Shown here: positions 28,606 to 36,054 of the stretch, piece by piece | Position numbering within the stretch: the first letter of the stretch is position 1 | Layout of the letters: every line of letters starts with the position of its first letter | From: Cytophagaceae bacterium | GTDB lineage: Bacteria; Bacteroidota; Bacteroidia; Cytophagales; Spirosomataceae | DNA: 64,000 bases | NCBI GenBank assembly: GCA_016722655.1 | Contig: JADKIR010000004.1 | Span: 2,356,001-2,420,000 of the forward strand | Direction of reading: 5' to 3' | The notes under the pieces: model-generated | The model's input: the letters and a program-made list of their open reading frames with translations, nothing else | The model's database searches: none | What the model was told of the DNA's origin: nothing | Position numbers and translations under genes: made by a program

Positions 28606-29823
28606 ATGAAAAAGACCATTTTGTCCCTACTTACTTTAATTATTTGTTTTAAAGCAACCGCCCAAATTTCAAATACATCCATTAGTAACAATAGTTTGAC
28701 AATTTCACCTAACGGAATTGTTGATAACAGGACCCAGACCCTTCCTGCAACATCTAAATATATTGCAATAGGAGATAGTTCAATGTTTTCAAATGTAAAT
28801 AGTGATGCAGTTGTGAGTATTGGAAATAAATCTATGGCAAAAAGCTCAGGAATTGGATATTCAGTCGCAATTGGTGACCATTCAATGTACAAATCTGAGC
28901 AAGGATACGGAAATATAGCAATCGGTTCTAGTGCATTGTATTCAACAAATGCTTTCGGAAATGTCGGAATTGGGATGTCAGCATTAAATAAAAATAATAC
29001 AGGAATAAATAACCTAGGAATTGGTTCTAGTGTCTTATATGAGAATATCAATGGAATAAGAAATTTAGCAATGGGGACTAATGCCATGGGAAATAGTAAA
29101 TCTATTTCGGACTGCATCGTAATCGGGAATGGATCATTATATGGTTTAAATTATGAGAATGCCAATGCTGCTCCAACCTTAAATTTTCTGGCAATTGGTA
29201 ACAATGTGGCAAGTAAATATAATGTTCCGGTCAATTATCATCAAATGGGAAGTTATTCTAATATTTTAATTGGGAATAATTCGTTTTCCAATGCACTTTC
29301 TGGTGAAAATAATGTAACCTTAGGTGTCAATACCCTCCTTTTTACCACAAATTCAAGTAATAACACAGCAATAGGAATTGAAGCACTTAGAAAACTTCAA
29401 AATAGTATTGATATAATTCATGGTAGTAACTCTGCAATGGGTCATGTTTCATTAATTGATTTGATTTATGGATCATATAACACTGCTGTTGGTGTGGCTT
29501 CAGGTAATTCTTTAATTTATGGAAATAACAACACCTTTTTAGGTACCTCATCAGGCATAACAGGAATTCCGGCAGGTACCTATATTAATAACTCAATGGC
29601 ACTTGGTTTTAATAGTAAGGTAAATGCAGATAATAAGGTAGTTATTGGTGACGCCGGAGTTGCTCAGATTGGAGGATATGCTACATGGTCAAATTATTCC
29701 GACAAAAGACTCAAAGAAAATATTATTTATTCTTCAGATTTGGGTTTGGATTTTATTAAACAATTAAAAACTGTTAGGTATAATTATAAAGAAGATAAAA
29801 ACAAAAAATTAGAGACGGTTTGA
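28606..29823 (+). CDS. YadA-head-repeat / peptidase S74 surface protein, N-terminal part (frameshifted)
   Basis: A 405-codon ORF with a signal peptide (MKKTILSLLTLIICFKATAQ) followed by many ~14-residue head repeats of the trimeric adhesin/YadA type (SVAIGDHSMYKS, NIAIGSSALYST, NVGIGMSALNKN, NTAIGIEAL). It then enters a peptidase S74 intramolecular chaperone domain (YSDKRLKENI, about residue 365) and stops at TGA in the middle of it. The next ORF, overlapping by 4 bp, supplies the rest (GLIAQDIQEI in sister proteins). Adding one G to GACGGTTTG near 29817 would fuse both into one ~488-aa protein. Likely a trimeric fibre on the cell surface (inference). The head-plus-S74 design also occurs in phage tail fibres, but no phage genes lie nearby. 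Confidence 0.8.
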   Translation: MKKTILSLLTLIICFKATAQISNTSISNNSLTISPNGIVDNRTQTLPATSKYIAIGDSSMFSNVNSDAVVSIGNKSMAKSSGIGYSVAIGDHSMYKSEQGYGNIAIGSSALYSTNAFGNVGIGMSALNKNNTGINNLGIGSSVLYENINGIRNLAMGTNAMGNSKSISDCIVIGNGSLYGLNYENANAAPTLNFLAIGNNVASKYNVPVNYHQMGSYSNILIGNNSFSNALSGENNVTLGVNTLLFTTNSSNNTAIGIEALRKLQNSIDIIHGSNSAMGHVSLIDLIYGSYNTAVGVASGNSLIYGNNNTFLGTSSGITGIPAGTYINNSMALGFNSKVNADNKVVIGDAGVAQIGGYATWSNYSDKRLKENIIYSSDLGLDFIKQLKTVRYNYKEDKNKKLETV

Positions 29824-30074
29824 TTGCTCAGGATATACAGGAAATTTTGAAAAAAAATGGATGGAAATTTAGCGGTCTAATTGAAGATAATGATACCAAT
29901 CACACTTTAAATCTATCATATACTGAATTTGTTCTGCCATTAATAAATTCGGTACAGGAGCTTTCAAGAGAAAATGACAAGTTAAAAAAAGAAATACAAT
30001 CAATTCAAAATGACCTTAAAGCTTTGACGGATTTGGTGAAAATGAAAGATGGATTTACTGCAAAAAGTGAATAA
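29820..30074 (+). CDS. Peptidase S74 domain, C-terminal part of the frameshifted surface protein
   Basis: An 84-codon ORF starting at an in-phase TTG, which is not a real start. It reads IAQDIQEILKKNG, the conserved C-terminal half of the S74 chaperone domain, then a coiled coil (LSRENDKLKKEIQSIQNDLKAL) typical of trimeric fibres. It completes the domain begun at SDKRLKENI in the previous ORF. Treat both as one gene broken by a 1-bp deletion. Confidence 0.78.
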   Translation: MIAQDIQEILKKNGWKFSGLIEDNDTNHTLNLSYTEFVLPLINSVQELSRENDKLKKEIQSIQNDLKALTDLVKMKDGFTAKSE

Positions 30075-30111
30075 AGATTAAGCCAATAATTTTACCTTCC
30101 GGAATTATTGG

Positions 30112-30142
30112 ATTGTCAATAGATTAAATTTCCCTAATTTTG
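30112..30142 (+). promoter_or_regulatory. Promoter of dusB
   Basis: ATTG at 30112-30115 and TAATTTTG at 30135-30142, 19 nt apart. Initiation would give a leader of about 12 nt before the TTG start at 30162. Confidence 0.65.
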
Positions 30143-30161
30143 CACAAAAAAAAACAGTATT

Positions 30162-31190
30162 TTGGTAAAAATAGGCGACATAGAGTTAGGGGAGTTTCCG
30201 TTATTGCTGGCACCGATGGAAGACGTGAGTGATCCGCCTTTCAGGCAGGTGTGTAAAGAAAACGGGGCAGATCTGATGTACACCGAGTTTGTGTCGTCAG
30301 AAGGGCTCATCCGAAATGCCGCCAAGAGTGTTCAGAAACTGGATATTTTTGAATATGAAAGGCCTATCGGTATTCAGCTATTTGGAAGCGACCCCGATAC
30401 CATGGCCGAATGCACCCGCATTGCTACCGCCGCCAATCCTGATTTGATAGATATCAATTATGGTTGTCCGGTAAAAAAAGTGGCTTGTCGTGGGGCAGGG
30501 GCGGGACTATTGCAAGATATTCCAATGATGACTCAAATGACCAAAGAGGTTGTGGAAGCCACCCATCTGCCTGTGACAGTGAAAACCCGCCTGGGCTGGG
30601 ATGAAAGTACTAAAAATATCGAAGAAGTAGCTGAGCGATTGCAGGACGTGGGCATTCAGGCTCTTACTATTCACGGGCGTACCCGCTCTCAGATGTACAA
30701 AGGGGAGGCAGATTGGTCTCTCATTGCCAAAGTAAAAAATAACCCCAGGATAAAAATCCCGATTTTTGGGAATGGTGATATCGACAGCCCAGAAAAAGCT
30801 CTGGAATATAGAAACAGGTTCGGAGTGGATGGAATCATGATTGGGCGTGCTGCTATAGGTTATCCATGGATTTTTGATGAGATAAAACACTATTTCGCTA
30901 CCGGAGAGCATATGACTACACCCACTATGGATCAGCGGGTTGATGCCGCAAAAAAGCATCTGATTTTTTCGATTGAATGGAAAGGTGATACGCTTGGAAT
31001 GCTGGAGATGAGAAGGCATTATAGTAATTATTTCAGGGGCTTACAACACTTTAAAGAATACCGGATGAAACTGGTTAAAAGCCTGGAAAAACAGGAACTT
31101 TTCGATACTTTGGAGCAAATAAGAAGAGAATTCGGAGAGATAGTGCTTCAATCAAAAGCGATTCATGTAGAATACGGCGGGGCTGATTGA
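30162..31190 (+). CDS. dusB: tRNA-dihydrouridine synthase (DusB type)
   Basis: A 342-aa FMN enzyme that reduces specific uridines of tRNA to dihydrouridine. Seen: the TIM-barrel start LLLAPMEDVSDPPFR, the catalytic cysteine in INYGCPVKKV, KTRLGWD, the substrate/FMN residues in IHGRTRSQMYKG, and FMN phosphate-binding GNGDI and GIMIGRAAIG. The TTG start gives MVKIGDIELGEFP, the usual N-terminus. Its 3' end overlaps the convergent tumE gene by 28 bp. Confidence 0.93.
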   Translation: MVKIGDIELGEFPLLLAPMEDVSDPPFRQVCKENGADLMYTEFVSSEGLIRNAAKSVQKLDIFEYERPIGIQLFGSDPDTMAECTRIATAANPDLIDINYGCPVKKVACRGAGAGLLQDIPMMTQMTKEVVEATHLPVTVKTRLGWDESTKNIEEVAERLQDVGIQALTIHGRTRSQMYKGEADWSLIAKVKNNPRIKIPIFGNGDIDSPEKALEYRNRFGVDGIMIGRAAIGYPWIFDEIKHYFATGEHMTTPTMDQRVDAAKKHLIFSIEWKGDTLGMLEMRRHYSNYFRGLQHFKEYRMKLVKSLEKQELFDTLEQIRREFGEIVLQSKAIHVEYGGAD

Positions 31191-31537
31191 GATTTGATTT
31201 TAGCTGATATTGCTTCTAAAACTTCTTTTAGTGATATGTCATGAGAATCAAAAATGTTTTTTTCATCAGAAATGTGTTTATGGTGCGGAAAACTTGAGAT
31301 ATGTTTATGATGAAGTGCATTGTCCCATCTTATCAATAGCTGAAAATTAGAATCCATCCATTGATAAGAGTATTTTCTTTTTTTTAAGGAAAAAATTTCA
31401 ATTTCTGTAGCTTCTAAGATTGTGCTGTCTGAAAATATTATTTTTATCTTGTTTTCCCGAATTTTATGGTCTTCCCTATCTTGGATAATAGTATATTCTT
31501 TTATAATATTTAAAAAACCATCAAGAACAGTTGTCAT
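31163..31537 (-). CDS. tumE: TumE family toxin (DUF6516)
   Basis: A 124-aa protein with the TumE/DUF6516 signature: KYSYQWMDSNFQLLIRWDNA, then HH and the His-rich FPHHKHI. TumE proteins are the toxin halves of TumE-TumA toxin-antitoxin modules (family knowledge). The start codon overlaps the stop of the upstream small gene by 4 bp (ATGA), the coupling expected of an antitoxin-toxin operon. The 3' end runs 28 bp into the end of convergent dusB. Catalytic details are not known to me. Confidence 0.82.
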   Translation of the reverse strand: MTTVLDGFLNIIKEYTIIQDREDHKIRENKIKIIFSDSTILEATEIEIFSLKKRKYSYQWMDSNFQLLIRWDNALHHKHISSFPHHKHISDEKNIFDSHDISLKEVLEAISAKIKSQSAPPYST

Positions 31538-31836
31538 GATTGAATAGAAAAATACTCATTTTGGTATTCATTTGTGGCATCAATGGCTGCTTCCCATCGG
31601 ATACTGTCGTCTTCTTTTTCAATAATTGAATGTTTGGAAATAGAATCAAATTTTTCACAAAAAACATTAAAATCTACACCATATTTTTGTTCAAAAAAAT
31701 TGATTTGAGATTGGTAATAGGCAATTTTCTGTTGTAAAATACTTTTTGCCTGTTCCCTGGCAAAGTCATTAATACTTGCAAAACCCCATGACTGAATGGT
31801 ATGATTTAACGCAATATTGCTCTGATTTGTAGTCAT
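31534..31836 (-). CDS. Putative antitoxin partner of TumE
   Basis: A 100-aa small protein, start ATG at 31836 (a TTG at 31845 is possible). It is largely helical and charged: a short N-terminal segment IQSWGFASINDFAREQAKSI, then a probable coiled coil (QQKIAYYQSQINFFEQKYG). I see no helix-turn-helix of the kind found in TumA, and I do not recognise the family. Its position directly upstream of tumE with an ATGA overlap, under its own promoter, is the only evidence that it is the antitoxin. Confidence 0.6.
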   Translation of the reverse strand: MTTNQSNIALNHTIQSWGFASINDFAREQAKSILQQKIAYYQSQINFFEQKYGVDFNVFCEKFDSISKHSIIEKEDDSIRWEAAIDATNEYQNEYFSIQS

Positions 31837-31855
31837 TTTTTTCAAATATTATTAA

Positions 31856-31887
31856 CAAAAGTAATGATTATTGATATTTAAAAACAA
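31856..31887 (-). promoter_or_regulatory. Promoter of the TumE toxin-antitoxin operon
   Basis: On the minus strand: TTG (CAA at 31885-31887), 21 nt, then TACTTTTG (CAAAAGTA at 31856-31863), 20 bp before the ATG at 31836. It begins directly beside the secA terminator. Confidence 0.65.
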
Positions 31888-31919
31888 AAAAGGATATGAA
31901 TTTAAATCCATATCCTTTT
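31888..31919 (-). terminator. Terminator of secA
   Basis: AAAAGGATATG and CATATCCTTTT form a perfect 11-bp stem with a 10-nt loop. On the minus strand it runs into CTTTTTTGTTTTT. It is symmetric enough to work on both strands. Confidence 0.85.
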
Positions 31920-31943
31920 AAAAAAAGATTTTCAATATAATTC

Positions 31944-34900
31944 TCAATCAATCAAAACAGCATCGCCTCGCATTACGTCTTCTTCTACATTTTTAAACTT
32001 CACGTCACGTTTAACGGTTCCATTTTTGTATTGTACGTTTACTCGGTCATTTCTGTTGGCAACTTTTTGTGACTTGGCAGGAGCGTGCATTACAGTGCCA
32101 CCACTTTCGCCGCCATCGTCGCTGCGGTTAGTCGAAAGTTTTGGTTTGTCAGGTTTTGGTGCTTCTACCGCTTGTTGGAACCGCATCTCTGCCACATTGG
32201 CTTTCATAAGGAAACTTACTGTTTCGGAATTGACTTTTTTGAGCAAGTTCTGGAATAGCTCCACAGCCTCAAATTTATAAATCAACAATGGGTCTTTTTG
32301 CTCATAAGAAGCATTTTGTACCGATTGTTTCAGGTCGTCCATGTCACGAAGGTGCTCTTTCCATTCCTGGTCAATTACACTCAGGGAAATCACCTTTTCC
32401 ATTTCCAAAATCAGTTCCCTGCCATCTGTTTCTACTGTTTTTCTCAAGTCACAGAACACCGCCAGATTTTGATTGCCTTCTCCCACTACAGCCATAAATG
32501 GTTCGCCTTCCATGGCCATTCGGTCTCTCAATACACCAGACAATGCCGGAACAATATGTTTCCTTATACCCTCATTTTTTCTTTTATAGTGTGTCTCAGC
32601 TTCTTCATAAAGCTTGTGATTCAATACATTTCCGCCTTTTTTAAACTCTTCGACAGTAATTTCAGATCTAAAACCAAGTCTTTGCATGGTTCTGACCTCA
32701 AATTCTTCAAAGCTTCCCTGGGTACTTTGAAGAATATCTACACAAGTATCGTAGATGATATTGGCAATATCAAGTGCTAATCTATCCCCAAAAAGAGCAT
32801 TTTTTCTTCTTTTATAAATAGTATCACGCTGGATGTTCATCACGTCATCGTATTCAATCAGACGTTTACGCATACCAAAGTTGTTTTCTTCAACTTTCCT
32901 TTGGGCACGTTCAATAGAGCTGGTAATCATGCTGTGTTGAATCACCTCGCCCTCTTCCATACCCATGCGGTCCATGACTTTAGCTATACGGTCTGAACCA
33001 AACATACGCATGAGGCCATCTTCAAGACTCACAAAAAACTGTGAAGAACCCGGGTCACCCTGGCGACCTGCACGACCCCGGAGCTGCCGGTCAACACGAC
33101 GCGATTCATGACGCTCAGTACCAATAATAGCCAAACCACCGGAGCCACGGCTTTCAGGTGTAAGCTTGATATCAGTACCTCTACCAGCCATGTTGGTTGC
33201 TATAGTTACGGTGCCCGGTTTACCGGCTTCTGCTACTATGTCAGCTTCTTTGGCGTGCTGTTTGGCATTCAATACCTGATGAGGAATCTTTCTGATATTG
33301 AGCATTCTACTCAATAATTCTGAGTTTTCAACAGAGGTAGTACCCACCAGTACCGGCCTGCCTTTACTCACCATTTCCACGATTTCATCTACTACAGCAT
33401 TGTATTTTTCCCTTACGGTTTTATATACCTTATCCTCCCTGTCATCACGGGTGATGGGTCTGTTGGTAGGAATTGAAACCACATCAAGTTTATAAATTTT
33501 CCAGAATTCTCCGGCCTCAGTTTCGGCTGTACCGGTCATACCACAAAGTTTGTGATACATTCTGAAATAATTTTGTAATGTAATAGTGGCGTATGTCTGG
33601 GTAGAATCTTCTACTTTCACATTCTCTTTGGCTTCTACTGCCTGGTGCAAACCATCTGACCACCGACGGCCATCCATGATACGGCCGGTTTGTTCATCTA
33701 CAATTTTTACTTTTCCCTCAATCAATACATAATCAACATCAATTTCGAATAAAGTAAATGCTTTAAGTAGCTGGTTTACAGCATGAATACGCTCTGCTTT
33801 GGTCGAATAATCTCTGATAAGTTCGTCCTTCTTTAAGATTTTATCTTCGGCACTTATTTCAGATTTTTCGATTTCGGCCAATTCAACACCCAGATCTGGC
33901 ATAGTAAAGAACTGACTGTCAGTATCATGTGAAGAAAGGAAGTCAATACCTTTGTCAGTAAGCTCGACAGAGTTATTTTTTTCGTCTATTGTGAAATATA
34001 GTGGTGCGTCTGCCTCGGGCATCAATTTTTGATTCTCGGCAAGATAAATTCCTTCAGTTTCAAGTAAAAGTTTCTTTACACCTATTTCAGACAGGAATTT
34101 AATCAAAGGCTTATTTTTTGGAAGACCCCTGAAAGCCCTGAATAATGCCACTCCACCTTCTTTTTTATTACCTTCAGCAATCAGTTTTTTAGCTTCTACC
34201 AAAAATGACCCTACCAGCTGTTTCTGAGCTTCTACTACCAGGCCAACTCTCGATTTTAGTGTATTGTAGAGTTCGTCATCGTTTTTCTTGGTCATGGGTC
34301 CACTGATAATCAATGGAGTACGGGCATCGTCAATCAAAACGGAGTCAACCTCATCAACCATGGCATAGTGATGAGGACGTTGTACCAATTCCGTTGGGTC
34401 ATTGACCATGTTGTCACGAAGGTAGTCAAATCCAAACTCATTATTGGTTCCGTAGGTGATACCGGCATTATAGGCTTTTTTGCGTGCAAATGAATTTGCC
34501 GGATGCTTGTCAATACAGTCACAGGTGATGCCATTGAACTCAAAAATCGGTCCCATCCATTCTGAGTCACGTCGGGCAAGATAGTCGTTTACGGTTACAA
34601 TATGAACACCCCTGTCGGCTAAGGCATTAAGAAATGCTGGAAAAGTAGCCACAAGGGTTTTACCTTCACCAGTAGCCATTTCTGAAATATTTCCTTTGTG
34701 TAATGCCGCTCCACCAATAATCTGAACGTCATAGTGCTCCATATCCCATTTCACAAGATTTCCGGCAGCAAGCCATTCGTTTTTCCAATAGGCTTTGTCA
34801 CCCACAATCTCGATATGAGATTTTTGCATGGCTAGCTCCCTGTCGAGCATTGACGCGGTTACTTCAAGTTTTTCGTTGTTTTTAAACCTTCTTGCGGTTT

Positions 34901-35261
34901 CTTTTACAATGGCAAAGGCTTGTGGCAAAATATCGAGCAATACGACTTCGAGTTCTTCATTTCGTTTGAGTCCCAGCTCATCTATTTGTTTAAAAATCAC
35001 TTCTTTTTCATCAACAGCAAGATCCGGATTGTTCTCGGCCTTGCTCTTAAGGTCGTTTATTTCATTGTCAATATGAGCCAATTTATCGGCAATGTGCTGT
35101 TTGAGGTCTATGGTCTTTTGTCTGAACTGGTCATTGCTTAGGCCATGAAGTTTTTCAAATTCCTGATTTGTGGCAGATACCAAGGGGTTGAGTGCCTTAA
35201 CATCTTTTTCTGATTTGGTACCAAAAATCTTGGTAATGCCTTTGGTTAAAAAATTAAACAT
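31944..35261 (-). CDS. secA: Protein translocase ATPase SecA
   Basis: A 1,105-aa motor ATPase that drives preproteins through SecYEG; it supplies the Sec step for T9SS cargo such as the adhesin. Seen: Walker A in MATGEGKTLVA (about residue 197), TVNDYLARRDSEWM, Walker B VDEVDSVLIDDARTPLI, motif III/IV region (GTTSVENSELLS), TNMAGRGTDI and the arginine-finger region GRAGRQGDPGSS. It is longer than the E. coli protein, with the lineage-typical insert between about residues 330 and 470; the C-terminus lacks the cysteine zinc-binding tail. ATG start. Monocistronic, with a clear promoter and terminator. Confidence 0.97.
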   Translation of the reverse strand: MFNFLTKGITKIFGTKSEKDVKALNPLVSATNQEFEKLHGLSNDQFRQKTIDLKQHIADKLAHIDNEINDLKSKAENNPDLAVDEKEVIFKQIDELGLKRNEELEVVLLDILPQAFAIVKETARRFKNNEKLEVTASMLDRELAMQKSHIEIVGDKAYWKNEWLAAGNLVKWDMEHYDVQIIGGAALHKGNISEMATGEGKTLVATFPAFLNALADRGVHIVTVNDYLARRDSEWMGPIFEFNGITCDCIDKHPANSFARKKAYNAGITYGTNNEFGFDYLRDNMVNDPTELVQRPHHYAMVDEVDSVLIDDARTPLIISGPMTKKNDDELYNTLKSRVGLVVEAQKQLVGSFLVEAKKLIAEGNKKEGGVALFRAFRGLPKNKPLIKFLSEIGVKKLLLETEGIYLAENQKLMPEADAPLYFTIDEKNNSVELTDKGIDFLSSHDTDSQFFTMPDLGVELAEIEKSEISAEDKILKKDELIRDYSTKAERIHAVNQLLKAFTLFEIDVDYVLIEGKVKIVDEQTGRIMDGRRWSDGLHQAVEAKENVKVEDSTQTYATITLQNYFRMYHKLCGMTGTAETEAGEFWKIYKLDVVSIPTNRPITRDDREDKVYKTVREKYNAVVDEIVEMVSKGRPVLVGTTSVENSELLSRMLNIRKIPHQVLNAKQHAKEADIVAEAGKPGTVTIATNMAGRGTDIKLTPESRGSGGLAIIGTERHESRRVDRQLRGRAGRQGDPGSSQFFVSLEDGLMRMFGSDRIAKVMDRMGMEEGEVIQHSMITSSIERAQRKVEENNFGMRKRLIEYDDVMNIQRDTIYKRRKNALFGDRLALDIANIIYDTCVDILQSTQGSFEEFEVRTMQRLGFRSEITVEEFKKGGNVLNHKLYEEAETHYKRKNEGIRKHIVPALSGVLRDRMAMEGEPFMAVVGEGNQNLAVFCDLRKTVETDGRELILEMEKVISLSVIDQEWKEHLRDMDDLKQSVQNASYEQKDPLLIYKFEAVELFQNLLKKVNSETVSFLMKANVAEMRFQQAVEAPKPDKPKLSTNRSDDGGESGGTVMHAPAKSQKVANRNDRVNVQYKNGTVKRDVKFKNVEEDVMRGDAVLID

Positions 35262-35303
35262 ATTGTATTTATAGATGAATCAAGTTCTAAAATTAATAAA
35301 ACG

Positions 35304-35335
35304 CAAATTTACTGATTTTGAGATTTTTTTATCAA
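35304..35335 (-). promoter_or_regulatory. Promoter of secA
   Basis: Minus strand TTG (CAA at 35333-35335), 21 nt, then TAAATTTG (35304-35311), 43 bp before the secA ATG. Confidence 0.7.
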
Positions 35336-35451
35336 GAATAATGCGGCAATTAAAAAATAAAGGATTAGCGGACAAATTGACATGTTTTACGGATTCCCGA
35401 AGTTTTTATTTATTTTATAAAGACATAATTGGTATATATTTTCCCCGAAAA

Positions 35452-36054
35452 CTATTTCAATTTTTGCAAATTTCCCTCTAGCTGAAATCTCAATATCACT
35501 TTTTTCCCACTGATATTTTCAATAAATGGTTTTAAAATTAATTCTGCATTTTTTTGTGTTTGTTCCAATATTCCTGATTCCAGAGCCGAACTTAGAATTT
35601 TTTCTTCTGCTTTTTTGTAAGCTTCATCCAGGAGTAATCCTTCATTCATAAAGGCATATTCAGTATCGTAAACTCTTGATTTTGAATGGTCTATTTTGTG
35701 ATAACAGATTTCGGCTTTGGGTAAAAGCACTATTAAAGTGTCATTTTTTTCGGAAATATCTGAGGCATTTATTTTTCTCAAATCAATGCATCCCACTGCT
35801 TCACCCTGAACTATCAGGATAGCCTTAGGATCCGGGAGGAAGTCCTGAACGATTTTCTGCTCTACAATATCCTTAAAACTGTACTTCACTAACTCCAAGT
35901 TACCCATTGTGGTGATTTTCTGAATCAGGATATTGTGAGAGGTTTCGGTATGTTTTTCACCCCAACTGGTAATATTTTTTAGTTTTTCCCAAAAAAACAC
36001 CACCAATAAGGTAAATAAAACTGCCAGAATTATTTTTAACCAACTTCTGATCAT
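35452..36054 (-). CDS. DUF4230 domain-containing membrane-anchored protein
   Basis: A 200-aa protein starting MIRSWLKIILAVL at 36054; the longer reading from 36126 lies inside the upstream gene and is not credible. One N-terminal membrane helix (ILAVLFTLLVVFFW), then a soluble DUF4230 domain (LELVKYSFKDIVEQK, ILIVQGEAVGCIDL, DTLIVLLPKAEI) ending in helices. Function is unknown. ATG overlaps the stop of the CcmF-like gene (ATGA), so it is translationally coupled and may assist cytochrome c assembly (inference only). Confidence 0.82.
   Translation of the reverse strand: MIRSWLKIILAVLFTLLVVFFWEKLKNITSWGEKHTETSHNILIQKITTMGNLELVKYSFKDIVEQKIVQDFLPDPKAILIVQGEAVGCIDLRKINASDISEKNDTLIVLLPKAEICYHKIDHSKSRVYDTEYAFMNEGLLLDEAYKKAEEKILSSALESGILEQTQKNAELILKPFIENISGKKVILRFQLEGNLQKLK

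Noticed and set aside
28606..30074. Phage tail-fibre gene marking a prophage
   Set aside because: The S74 domain occurs in phage fibres, but this protein has a signal peptide and head repeats and no phage gene lies nearby.
32026..35141. Plus-strand open frames of 60-160 codons
   Set aside because: All lie antisense to secA and have no recognisable features.
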